This document shows, piece after piece, positions 1 to 8,279 of a stretch of 42,747 nt of DNA (position 1 is the stretch's first letter; each line of letters starts with the position of its first letter). The notes beneath the pieces were generated by a model that saw only the letters and a list, made by a program, of their open reading frames with translations, made no database searches and was not told the origin of the DNA. Origin of the DNA: Nitrobacter sp. 62-23 (lineage in GTDB: Bacteria > Pseudomonadota > Alphaproteobacteria > Rhizobiales > Xanthobacteraceae); NCBI RefSeq assembly GCF_001897285.1, contig NZ_MKSM01000118.1:1-42747 (forward strand), written 5' to 3'. Made by a program: the position numbers and the translations under genes.

Positions 1-45
1 GGCCGCTACCCTGACTTGGTGGATCAATTGAGTCTCGACCCTAGA

Positions 46-89
46 GCGTTTTCGAGCGAAGTGGATACCGGTTCGCGTGAAGAAAACGC
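46..89. repeat. RIME-like imperfect palindrome
   Basis: An imperfect inverted repeat: GCGTTTTC (46-53) pairs with GAAAACGC (82-89), and the inner arms AGCGAA and TTCGCGTGAA extend the stem. Palindromes of this wording are, from memory, dispersed many times in Bradyrhizobium and Rhodopseudomonas genomes. It lies 3' of the P450 gene and could fold in its transcript. Only one copy is visible here. Confidence 0.55.
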
Positions 90-171
90 GTCAAATCAAG
101 AAGCCAGAGTCCTTCACCGTTTCTATGAAACAGCGAAGGACTCTAAGTCCTCTCGTGAGTCCGGGATCTTA

Positions 172-1428
172 TCACTCGGCGGCTGCGCCTGCCCCGTGGC
201 CAACGACGAAATGCTCGGCGAAGGGGCCGCCAGCCATGTCGATGTGCCCGGCATCGCCCTCGATTAGTCGAACGCCGGGCAGCAGGAGAATCTGCCGGAT
301 CGTCTCCGGAATGATAGCGTAGGCGACGAACTGGCCGAGGCATTCGTGCGGCCCGAAGCCCGTATGCAGATAGGATGTACGGCGGCGGACGCGAAACTCA
401 TTCGGCTCGGGGAAGACACCTGCATCGAACATGGCCGAGCCGATGCCGACGGCAATAACCGACCCGGCCGCCACCGTGGTCTCGTGCGGGCTGCCCGGCG
501 CGAGCACCGCCCGTTCGGCGGCGACGCGGGCGACGAAGGTGGTCATCGGGTTAAACCGCAGCGCTTCCCAGACGATCGCGTCGAATTCTGCGCTATCCGG
601 CGATCGAGCCGCTTCGATCGCGCGCGCAGTGATGTCGTGACGCAGCAGGATCTGCTCGGTGGCGTTAACGATAGCTTGCGACGTCGTTTCGATCGCGCCG
701 ACCAGCAGGCCGCAGATGTTGCTCACCACCTGCTCGGTATCGAGGCCGGAGAGACCGCCCGCGGTCATTCGCAGCAAACGCGAGACGCTATCCTCGCCCT
801 GCGCGCCGCACCACGGCTCACGTTCAGCAAGAAACGCACGAATCCACGTCCGCATCTCGGCACCGGCGGCGTTGCAGGCGTCAAGCAGGGAGCGGTCGTT
901 TGTCAGGTTGTGGAACATATCGGCCTGCGTCGCCCACGACCAGCGCAACATGTGCTCATCGTCCGGTCCCGGGAAACCGAAGCTTTGCTGAACGACACGC
1001 AGCGGCACGAGCCGAGAGACAGTCTGCACGACGTCAATCGTAGGCGGCGGCACGGCGGCGAGTGCTTCCGCCGCCGTGCCTGCCGCCAGCGCACGGATTG
1101 ACGAAACGTCCTCCCAACGGAGTATCGCGCGCATCACCGATTTGTCGCGCCAGTTCTCCACCGCCCCGTCGCGGGCCAGCATGAACGGACCGACCGAGTC
1201 GTCCATATGCGGCGTGTAAGGCACGCGGAACGTCTCGTTGCGGGAAAGCGCATCGACGACGTCAGACCAGCGCGCCAGAACCGTGAAGGGCGGCAGTGAC
1301 AGGACCGGACGGTTCGCGCGCAACTCGCTGAACAGCGCCCTCCAGTCGCGTCTGAGCCACTGATAGAATAGTGCGGTGCGAGCGGGATCGTCCGCGGGCA
1401 AGGCATCAAGCGCCTCGAGGAATGGCAT
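172..1428 (-). CDS. Cytochrome P450
   Basis: A soluble bacterial-type P450 of 418 residues, probably a monooxygenase or an oxygen-activating haem enzyme; the substrate is unknown. The I-helix motif GAIETT is at 244-249, the ExxR motif (E288-A-L-R291) is followed by RFNP, and the haem loop TGFGPHECLG puts the thiolate ligand at Cys363. The usual FGxGxHxC loop has Phe at the first position; here it is Thr, with a Phe two residues later, which marks a divergent subfamily. The ATG at 1428 follows GGGGACG at fair spacing. The gene lies 445 bp downstream of a di-heme cytochrome c gene on the same strand, which suggests a shared oxidative pathway. No ferredoxin or reductase gene is adjacent. Confidence 0.9.
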   Translation of the reverse strand: MPFLEALDALPADDPARTALFYQWLRRDWRALFSELRANRPVLSLPPFTVLARWSDVVDALSRNETFRVPYTPHMDDSVGPFMLARDGAVENWRDKSVMRAILRWEDVSSIRALAAGTAAEALAAVPPPTIDVVQTVSRLVPLRVVQQSFGFPGPDDEHMLRWSWATQADMFHNLTNDRSLLDACNAAGAEMRTWIRAFLAEREPWCGAQGEDSVSRLLRMTAGGLSGLDTEQVVSNICGLLVGAIETTSQAIVNATEQILLRHDITARAIEAARSPDSAEFDAIVWEALRFNPMTTFVARVAAERAVLAPGSPHETTVAAGSVIAVGIGSAMFDAGVFPEPNEFRVRRRTSYLHTGFGPHECLGQFVAYAIIPETIRQILLLPGVRLIEGDAGHIDMAGGPFAEHFVVGHGAGAAAE

Positions 1429-1873
1429 GACGTCGTCCCCAATTGCTGTGACCAGAAGGCAAAAGCTTATGCCGGTCGATTGCTCGATGGCAAATCTCAG
1501 AACTAGATTATGGTGGGTGGCATAAACATAATGCTTTCAGGCCAGATCAAATATTCCATACTTGTCTTCACGATTGCCTCCACAGTCTGGAACACCGGCT
1601 TGGTTGGCGGATTAAAGCAACGCGACTCGGTCCTTGCTTAAATTAGACAAAGAAGAATGGCGATGGCCATTTGATTACGCTCGATCTCAGCTCCTGAACC
1701 TGCTCTCGCCGCAAACATGCCCTTCCGAGGCCTTCCCGCCGAAATCCCTTCACCTTGCCGGCGGGTTACGGCGGGCAGTATCGTTCTCCAAAACGCGCAG
1801 CCAGTCTCCAGAGATTCTTTGAACCAGCCGCAATACATCGAAGTCGTGATGCTTCCGCGTCAGCAAAGATTGT
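1429..1873. other. Intergenic region between P450 and di-heme cytochrome genes
   Basis: A stretch of 445 bases with no convincing gene on either strand and no FixK-type palindrome. It probably holds the P450 promoter. The short open frames here have no recognisable features. Confidence 0.5.
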
Positions 1874-4141
1874 TCAAAGCGTTTTCAAATATTGCACCAA
1901 CGCGTCACGTTCAGCGTCGGTCAGACCACGTCCAATAACGCCATTCGGTAGCTTGGTCTTGTCAGTCTCGGTGCCTTCGAATGAATGCCCAAGATTGCTG
2001 TTTCCAAGTCCGGTCACATCAAAGCGGGTCAGTCCGGTAGCGCAGGCTTCACCGGATTTCACCGGAAGGCCGACTTTGACAGGATCGAACTCCCGGCTTC
2101 CGACGCAGAAAACCTGGGGCCTCAGGTGCTGTGGAGTGAGCAGGTCATACAAGGTTGGCACCGAGCCGTTGTGAAGATAAGGCGCCGTGGCCCAGACGCC
2201 GTCGAGCGGTCGTGCGCGATAGTGCGGTACCAGGACGACCGGCGGATTGGGGGGCTTGCCGTCAACAGGCGCAATCGGTTTGAAGGCCTTTTTGTTCTGG
2301 CAGTTCCGTCGCCCTCCCCGCATGATCTTCTCCAGCTCCGCCGGGACAGGGTTGTCTTTGAACCATTGGTCGATCGACTTATCGACCACCGCCATCAACG
2401 CCAAGGTGAATAAAGCGTTGAGCGCTTCGTCGTTCGGCGGCAGGTCGCAGGACCACTGCGCGTTGAGTTGCTGGGTTGGATTTACGCCGAGCGAAGGCGG
2501 CAAATAGACTTGACGTTCGGAGAGGACACGAGACTGTTGGCGGTCAGTGCCCATGACGGCTACCGGCTTTTCAACGACATTGAAAAAACTGCGGTCGCCG
2601 ATCTTGACCCAGTTTTTCTCAGCTCGGTCTGGATTCTCAGCGCGCCAAAACGAAAGATCGGGCCTCTCCTTGTCAAATTCAGGATCGCGCACGGGACCGC
2701 GATGACACTCGACGCAAAGCTCGGCATAGAGCCGTCGACCGTTGCTCACTTTTTCATCGTCGACTTGCCAGGCTGGATCGCTTTGAAATATATCCGCAGC
2801 CTCCTTCCATCTGGGCGCGACCAGCCCCTTGAATTTCGGCTCCTGACCAGGCGTGTTATCGGCAAACGGATCGGGTCCGCGAAGCATTTCCTCGATCCAG
2901 AAGATGTTCTTCATCTTCATGGAGGACCTGAACAGGGGTCGATTTGGATCCGAATGCTCTGTCAGGTTAAGCTTTGTTTTGACGCCCAGCGACTGTCCTG
3001 CATTTCGGACAAGTTCGTTTTGGACCGAACCATCATATTGCGCCCATAGGAACCACGGCACGTCCCAGATCGGTGGAAAGCTGACCGGCGCATCAGGTCG
3101 CGCATAGTTCCTCGCGAGCTCCTGAGGAAACCCCTGATTCCCGTTAGTGTCCGATGGCAGCAAGTCCGAGAAAAAGAGCTGATTGCCGATGCGATTGAGG
3201 GCATCGAGACGGCCAAACCCCTCATCAATATAAGTCATATTCCCGCGCGCAAGGATTGCCTTGCTCCAATCCCTTTCGCGTTTGATCTTATCAAGGGTCT
3301 GTCGCAGTTTCCTTTTGAGTTCTTCTTTGAATGCAGAGCGATCAGCTGGTGCCGAACCAGCTTTTACAGCGCGCTCGATGACTCGATCGGCAAAACGATC
3401 GAAGCGAGTGGGAACGTAGACGGTATAAAAAATCGAAAGTCCAATGGCAGACTCAAGATTTCCGAGATTGACCATCGCCGGCCCGCCGTCAAAGCGAATG
3501 TTGACGCCTCGATAACGGATTTGGCCCGTATGGCAGGCGGCACAGGTGAACCCAAGCTGAGCGGGATAAGGCTCGCCGGTCGACGGCTCGATGCCGCCCT
3601 CCAGTTTTGCAAACCCCACCGGTAGCCCGTCGGGATTTTCGGGATAATCCTTGAACTGTTCGGGTTCGGCCGAAGTCTGGATGTTAGAAGCGTCCTTGCT
3701 GTAACCGAAATCGGATGCGCTACTGTCAAGCTTGCGTGGACTGGGAATGAAGCCGAAACGAATCAGATAATCTCCATCGCTCAGCAGCTTCGGCGTGGAT
3801 AGGATTGCGAGCTCCGCCCGCTCAAGCGAGACAAACCAGTCATAGGGCACTGGAAAGGTTGCAGTACCTTGAGAGGCGTGATGAAACCAGAAGCGCTCAC
3901 GCGCTGACCAATTTTGCTTGAGCCAATAAGCCTTCGAAGATACCTGCGCGGCCGGCAGCGGTGGAGGCAATATGGCCGACACTGTTTCGCCGGCCCAGCC
4001 GATATCCTTGAGCGCCGCTCTGACCTTCTCCGGTGCGAAAACCGCCACTAGAAAAAAAATCATCAAGGCCGCCACCACGCCGGTGGTGATCACAAAAATA
4101 GTTTTAAAAAAAATAGGCCAATGTTTGAATGAAAATCTCAT
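1874..4141 (-). CDS. Di-heme cytochrome c (peroxidase/RoxA-like), membrane anchored
   Basis: A 755-residue protein with an N-terminal hydrophobic segment (about 13-35) acting as an uncleaved anchor or signal, so the bulk should be periplasmic. It has two c-type haem motifs, CAACH (200-204) and CVECH (476-480). The C-terminal region contains the WATAPYLHNGSVPTLYDLL block, typical of MauG, cytochrome c peroxidase and RoxA-type di-haem proteins. At this length it is closer to the large RoxA-like group than to the roughly 330-residue peroxidases. The likely role is periplasmic oxidation or peroxidation of an organic substrate, possibly together with the P450 downstream; that pairing is inference. 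The ATG at 4141 begins a basic N-terminus and is the natural start. Confidence 0.85.
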   Translation of the reverse strand: MRFSFKHWPIFFKTIFVITTGVVAALMIFFLVAVFAPEKVRAALKDIGWAGETVSAILPPPLPAAQVSSKAYWLKQNWSARERFWFHHASQGTATFPVPYDWFVSLERAELAILSTPKLLSDGDYLIRFGFIPSPRKLDSSASDFGYSKDASNIQTSAEPEQFKDYPENPDGLPVGFAKLEGGIEPSTGEPYPAQLGFTCAACHTGQIRYRGVNIRFDGGPAMVNLGNLESAIGLSIFYTVYVPTRFDRFADRVIERAVKAGSAPADRSAFKEELKRKLRQTLDKIKRERDWSKAILARGNMTYIDEGFGRLDALNRIGNQLFFSDLLPSDTNGNQGFPQELARNYARPDAPVSFPPIWDVPWFLWAQYDGSVQNELVRNAGQSLGVKTKLNLTEHSDPNRPLFRSSMKMKNIFWIEEMLRGPDPFADNTPGQEPKFKGLVAPRWKEAADIFQSDPAWQVDDEKVSNGRRLYAELCVECHRGPVRDPEFDKERPDLSFWRAENPDRAEKNWVKIGDRSFFNVVEKPVAVMGTDRQQSRVLSERQVYLPPSLGVNPTQQLNAQWSCDLPPNDEALNALFTLALMAVVDKSIDQWFKDNPVPAELEKIMRGGRRNCQNKKAFKPIAPVDGKPPNPPVVLVPHYRARPLDGVWATAPYLHNGSVPTLYDLLTPQHLRPQVFCVGSREFDPVKVGLPVKSGEACATGLTRFDVTGLGNSNLGHSFEGTETDKTKLPNGVIGRGLTDAERDALVQYLKTL

Positions 4142-4353
4142 AACGATGCGCCCCTCGGATCGACTCTTAGCGGTTACCCCGATTCAAGTTACATAAACCC
4201 GAACAATGTCAATCGTCGTTTTCGGCCGAAGCTAGGCTCGCTTCTTTTTGCGGTTTCCGTCCCTGATGCAAGAAGTTTTTTTACCCTATGGGTCGGTGAT
4301 CGAGTGCGCTTTTCTGTAAAGACCTTTGATTGCGGATTTGTAGCTGCCGAGAC

Positions 4354-4499
4354 AGATGGGGTGGACGTCCCCTGATGGCATGACAGTGCCAAGTGATATT
4401 GTTGATCATCACTTGAAGGAAGCGTCCATGTCAGCAGTTCGCATGATCGGGTTGGACTTGCGAAGAATGTATTCTAGGCGCATGGCGCGGACGCGTCGG
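4354..4499 (+). mobile_element. IS110-family remnant (5' end of transposase)
   Basis: From ATG 4428 the frame reads MSAVRMIGLDL and then breaks. Restoring one missing base after GACTTG gives DLAKNVFQAHGADASGA, the conserved N-terminus of IS110-family transposases. The homology stops at about 4499, where an oppositely oriented IS3 scrap begins. The upstream AGATGGGGTGGAC (4354-4366) is probably the element's terminal region. Decayed and non-functional. Confidence 0.7.
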
Positions 4500-4611
4500 G
4501 CGCAGACTTGCTCGGGCATGCCGATAGCTGGTGAAGAGCCCTTCGTTGAGTCACCCGGCCGCTGAAGCTCTCTGCATGGGCTTGCCCGGCGCAATATAGT
4601 GCCATTCGACC
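4500..4611 (-). mobile_element. IS3-family remnant (3' part of transposase OrfB)
   Basis: The minus-strand frame from 4611 reads VEWHYIAPGKPMQ, a hallmark of IS3 (IS407-group) OrfB. After a frame change it continues as ESFSGRV and then LNEGLFTSYRHARASLR, which is also the expected OrfB order. Both ends are cut. It abuts the IS110 scrap directly, so this is a mosaic of two dead elements. Confidence 0.7.
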
Positions 4612-4861
4612 AGTGAAACTCATACGGTGGATCCTGGCAGCATCACGCGCGCCTGTGCCTGTCGCAAATCAAATCCGCATATATTGGTGATGCAGCCCGC
4701 CCGGGATTGAAAGGCAAAGAATACGCCCTGCTCTCTGAACCGTGGGCGATAGGGGCGTATCCTTGTCCAACGATAGGTGCGGCGGAAGATGCACGCGCTA
4801 CCCCTGTACAAATGTCGCAGGTCGGTCATACTTTGAGCTTGGCTTGAAAAGAGGTGCCGTG

Positions 4862-4960
4862 ATGAACGAACACGACCGCGCCAATAAGTTTATGATCTGG
4901 ACCATCGCCCTTGGCGCTTTGATTGTCGCAGGCAGCGTGGGTTTGGTCCTATACAGTTGA
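4862..4960 (+). CDS. 32-residue single-span membrane protein
   Basis: A very short frame with a good ribosome site (AAGAGG, 7 bases before the ATG at 4862) encodes a charged N-terminus (MNEHDRANKF) and one strongly hydrophobic span ending in LVLYS. The layout fits a small inner-membrane protein of the kind that often accompanies oxidases or transporters. I do not recognise the family. It stands alone on the plus strand between IS remnants and the minus-strand genes. Confidence 0.55.
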   Translation: MNEHDRANKFMIWTIALGALIVAGSVGLVLYS

Positions 4961-5116
4961 AGTCCATATTCTTAAAGTTTTAGGCCGAATATTTGAGCTC
5001 TTGCGCGGCGAAATAGGCCCAGGCAGCAGGTAATCGATTTGACTCGTCGCGTGGCCGTTGACGATCCAAGCGGCCACCAGGAGCGCGCTAAGAATTAACG
5101 GTGTGGCGGAAGACAT
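4949..5116 (-). CDS. Possible 55-residue exported or membrane peptide
   Basis: The frame runs from ATG 5116 to TAG 4949. It starts MSSATPLILSALLVAAW, which looks like a signal or anchor, followed by a polar tail rich in Pro and Ser. No clear ribosome site is seen and no family is recognised. It overlaps the end of the plus-strand 32-residue gene by 12 bases. It is offered only as a candidate, to account for an otherwise empty stretch. Confidence 0.25.
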   Translation of the reverse strand: MSSATPLILSALLVAAWIVNGHATSQIDYLLPGPISPRKSSNIRPKTLRIWTSTV

Positions 5117-5164
5117 AACATCAGATTACTCGCTCGCCCAGCGCACGGGTTTCCATATACCCAT

Positions 5165-5440
5165 CTATCTCAATCCCAGCGGCGAGCGACGATAGCCGCT
5201 ATTCCTGGCCTCGTTCCTGCATACGAAGCTGCCGGAATATCCCGAAGCATAGCGCCTCTGACCTTTCAGGTAGTAGCGCTCTCGTTTGAAATCGAGCCAA
5301 ACGATCGTATCCGCGGGACAGTGGCGCTGCGCCTGGGATTCATAGCGGAATGGCGTAAGAACCTGCGCAGCCGCGCTATAGGGCTCCCATGAAACGAGGG
5401 CCAAAAACGTAGCAAAAGAGCCGTAGAAACTTACGCGCAT
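5165..5440 (-). CDS. Small secreted protein, cysteine pair, unknown function
   Basis: A 91-residue protein starting at ATG 5440, preceded by AAGGA. The N-terminus is a signal peptide (MRVSFYGSFATFLALVSW, then a cleavage site near SAAAQ). The mature part has CPADTIVWLDFKRERYYLKG and later SFVCRNEA. Its two cysteines and the pattern CPxDxxVW...Y...G...C resemble small exported proteins that I associate with Bradyrhizobium genomes. The longer frame up to 5533 lacks a better start and runs into the atpC fragment. The function is unknown. Confidence 0.65.
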   Translation of the reverse strand: MRVSFYGSFATFLALVSWEPYSAAAQVLTPFRYESQAQRHCPADTIVWLDFKRERYYLKGQRRYASGYSGSFVCRNEARNSGYRRSPLGLR

Positions 5441-5465
5441 GTAGCGCCTTATTTCCTTTTTGCTT

Positions 5466-5699
5466 TCAATCGAATGAACTGTAACACTCTTTCTCCGCCA
5501 CGCTTCCGAAGACGACGAACCTCTCTCCGACACCTCCTGCGACTGCCGTCACGATTCCCGGACGAAGCATCACAACGATTGGCGCGTGACCGGCCAGTAC
5601 GCCAAGATCGCCTTCCATGCCGGGCAGATCGACCTGGTCGACCTCACCGGAAAATAGCAGACTTTCCGGAGATACGAGACTCGCCTGGAACCTTGTCAT
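5466..5699 (-). pseudogene. atpC: ATP synthase F1 epsilon subunit fragment
   Basis: The 77-residue frame matches the N-terminal beta-barrel of Atp[20 protein letters not shown], then [20 protein letters not shown], then ERFVVFG. A complete epsilon subunit has about 130 residues. Here the homology stops after VFGSVAEK and the C-terminal helical hairpin is missing. No other atp genes are near. I read it as a remnant of a lost ATP synthase locus or of a recombination event. A functional short epsilon cannot be excluded but is unlikely. Confidence 0.75.
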
Positions 5700-5811
5700 G
5701 CCCTAGCCTCAGTGATCTCGGCTGCCCGTGTCTGCTATAATTATCGACGAGTTCGGATGTCGCGTTGGATCCTGTAAACGACTTCCGCCAGCACCGCGAT
5801 CTCCGCGATCA

Positions 5812-7413
5812 CTAGCCTGCGCTGCTACCGGCCATAAGAAGGCCTACGATCTGCACCGCGATCACCTTCACCAGCGTCATGGAAGGAAAGATCATAGCGT
5901 AACCGATGTCGGGCCGTTCGGTCGGCGCCATCTTGGTCGAATAGACGAGAATCGCCGGATTTCCTGTGGCGCCAGATGCTACGCCCACGAGATCATCATA
6001 CGGGATTTTCATAACGTGGTGTCCGACCAGCAAGACTATGAATACTGGCGTCAGCAGAACCGCACCTCCGATAAAGAGCATAGTGAGCCCGGATTCCGTG
6101 ACGGTTCGAACGAAGGGCTGCCCGGCGTTAACCCCGACGGTGGCAAGGAACATCGCAAGTCCGAAGTTTCGCAAGACGATGTTCGCTGGTAAGGGCATGG
6201 TCCAGAGCATGGGGCCTGTGCGGCGTAATTTGCCGAGGATAAGCGCAACGATCAACGGCCCCCCACCGATACCGAGCGTCACCACACCTACTCCAGGAAC
6301 CGGAATCGGAACGAGCCCAAGCAAGACCCCCAGGACCATTCCAACTCCAAGCGAGACGTAGCTGAATTCGGCCGCCGCCTTCACGGTGTCGCCAAAGTGA
6401 CGCCGGACATCATCCTTTCGGTCAGGCGGCATCAGCACGCCGACTCGGTCGCCGAATTCCAGCATCAGGTCTGGCGTCGGTACGAGGTCCGCATCATAGC
6501 GACGGACGTGCAATATGTGCGTCGGAAAGCCGGCCGGCATGGGAAGCTTGGCGAGCGGCACTCCGACTACGCTGGCTTTCCCGACAAAGACTCTGATGTA
6601 ATCAAGATCCGCGCGGTCGCTGGCCAAGCGGCCCGATTCCAACTTTCCGAGCACCGCGGCCGCTTTGGCAATTTCTTCATTTTGCTCCGCAATCACGAGA
6701 ATCGCATCGCCGGCGGACAAAACAGTATCGGCCGTCGGAACGAAGTTGCGCCCGTTCTTTCGAACCATCGTGACCTGCACTCTGCTGAGCGCCCTTGCCG
6801 TCAGTTCATCAAGTCGCTTCCCGTCGTGGCCTTCGCCGATTAGAATTTCGCCCATCTGGAACCGCTGCGCTTTAGCCGGAAATTTCGGTTTTACTATTCT
6901 GGTCATGAAATAGATGCACAGGATCGGACCGATGACCCCGAAGGGGTAAGCGATCGAATAACCGATCGAAGGATCCTTGCTCTTCATAACATCGAGCGCA
7001 GCCTGGAGCGTGGCCGTGCTTGTCATCGATCCGGCGTAGATGCCGAGCGTATGTCCGATCTTGATGCCGAAAATGTGCCCGAGCCCAAGCGCGACCGCCA
7101 AGCCGGCCAGGCATGCGAAGAGAGCCAGCAGATTGTACTTCTGTCCGACGCCGACCATGCCTTCGAAGAACTGTCTGCCATACAGTATACCGATCCCATA
7201 CAGGAACATGATCAATCCTGTCAGCCCGATTGGCCCGATAATCTGGGCTTTTGGCGCGAACGCACCGATGGCGAGGCCGACGAAAAGAACAGCGCCGACG
7301 CCGAGAGAAAATCCTCCGATATTGATCTGGCCGACCAGGTAACCCAATCCGATCGCCAGAAATGCCGTCAGTATCGGCTGACTTCCGATGATCTCACGAA
7401 CAAGGTCCAACAT
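5812..7413 (-). CDS. aspT: AspT/YidE-type antiporter (aspartate-alanine exchanger family)
   Basis: A 533-residue integral membrane protein of the AAEx family. It has two blocks of hydrophobic helices (about 1-180 and 355-533) flanking a cytoplasmic region with two TrkA-C (RCK-C) domains (about 185-340), the usual layout. The second membrane block holds GVASGATGNPAILVYSTKM, the family's conserved segment. Known members exchange aspartate for alanine or carry dicarboxylates. As third gene of pflB-pflA-aspT it may export a fermentation product or run a proton-motive decarboxylation cycle; that is inference. The start chosen is ATG 7413, with GGGAGA upstream and 25 bases after the pflA stop. The frame also opens at 7476, but that would overlap pflA. 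Confidence 0.85.
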   Translation of the reverse strand: MLDLVREIIGSQPILTAFLAIGLGYLVGQINIGGFSLGVGAVLFVGLAIGAFAPKAQIIGPIGLTGLIMFLYGIGILYGRQFFEGMVGVGQKYNLLALFACLAGLAVALGLGHIFGIKIGHTLGIYAGSMTSTATLQAALDVMKSKDPSIGYSIAYPFGVIGPILCIYFMTRIVKPKFPAKAQRFQMGEILIGEGHDGKRLDELTARALSRVQVTMVRKNGRNFVPTADTVLSAGDAILVIAEQNEEIAKAAAVLGKLESGRLASDRADLDYIRVFVGKASVVGVPLAKLPMPAGFPTHILHVRRYDADLVPTPDLMLEFGDRVGVLMPPDRKDDVRRHFGDTVKAAAEFSYVSLGVGMVLGVLLGLVPIPVPGVGVVTLGIGGGPLIVALILGKLRRTGPMLWTMPLPANIVLRNFGLAMFLATVGVNAGQPFVRTVTESGLTMLFIGGAVLLTPVFIVLLVGHHVMKIPYDDLVGVASGATGNPAILVYSTKMAPTERPDIGYAMIFPSMTLVKVIAVQIVGLLMAGSSAG

Positions 7414-7438
7414 TTCGTTTCTCCCGAGACTCTGCCGA

Positions 7439-8266
7439 TTAACGCGCTCGGCAGCCTGCTGCGCGGAACTGCTCAATGACCCGATTCAGTAGATCCCGGC
7501 CGGGAGGTGAAGTATTTTGAAGTTTGTAGTCGAGCCCCATCGCCTCCCACTTGAAAGAACCCATCTGATGGAACGATTGCACCTCGACCCACTCGACGTT
7601 CTTCATCGGCGCGACGAATCGAGCGATGCCATCAACGTTCGCTGGATCGTCGGTCTCGCCGGGGACGAGCGTGAAACGGACCCATACCGGCTTGGATACC
7701 GACGCGAGGCGCTCGGCGAAGCGCAGCGTCGGCGCAAGATCGCGCCCCGTCACTCCTCGGTAGGTGTCGGGATCCGAGCTCTTGATGTCGAGCATGACAA
7801 GATCGATGTTCGATAGATAATTTTTATCGGCACGATCTCCCATAAATCCGGAGGTCTGGATCGCTGTGTGCAGGCCCAACGCCTTTGCTCCAGCAAATAT
7901 TCGCCGGGTGAATTCAAGTTGAACCATCGGCTCGCCGCCGGAAATCGTAAGTCCCCCGCCAAGCGGAACAAGCGCAGGTAAGAACTCACTCAGGCGACGA
8001 AGCACATGATCGGCCGAAACGTAGGTCCCATCCTTCAGATGCCACGTATCCGGATTGTGGCAGTAGGTGCATCGCAAAAGGCAGCCGGACACAAAGAGCA
8101 CAACGCGTAGACCTGGCCCATCGTATCGGGATGAAGTTTCGTAGGAGTGACAATACCCGAACGCGCCCTCTTCATTCTTGAACTGGCCTTCGTCTGGCGC
8201 GTCGGGTGAAATTCCAACCCGGAGGTCATAACGACTTCCGGATTCAAGCATCCGCACCGTCGACAT
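7439..8266 (-). CDS. pflA: Pyruvate formate-lyase activating enzyme (radical SAM)
   Basis: A 275-residue radical-SAM glycyl-radical activase. The [4Fe-4S] cluster motif CLLRCTYC (C62, C66, C69) is followed by HNPDTW, as in PflA, and the SAM-binding GGE motif is in TISGGEPM. It uses SAM and reduced flavodoxin to place the glycyl radical on PflB. It starts at ATG 8266 with GAGGTG at good spacing, 13 bases after the pflB stop, so the two are cotranscribed. It has about 25 more N-terminal residues than E. coli PflA; the first 35 residues are not conserved in pattern. Cytoplasmic and oxygen-sensitive, consistent with the FixK-type box upstream of pflB. Confidence 0.95.
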   Translation of the reverse strand: MSTVRMLESGSRYDLRVGISPDAPDEGQFKNEEGAFGYCHSYETSSRYDGPGLRVVLFVSGCLLRCTYCHNPDTWHLKDGTYVSADHVLRRLSEFLPALVPLGGGLTISGGEPMVQLEFTRRIFAGAKALGLHTAIQTSGFMGDRADKNYLSNIDLVMLDIKSSDPDTYRGVTGRDLAPTLRFAERLASVSKPVWVRFTLVPGETDDPANVDGIARFVAPMKNVEWVEVQSFHQMGSFKWEAMGLDYKLQNTSPPGRDLLNRVIEQFRAAGCRAR

Positions 8267-8279
8267 GGTTCACCTCGGT

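Noticed and set aside
346-1101. A 251-codon plus-strand frame
   Set aside because: Antisense to the P450, whose motifs are complete.
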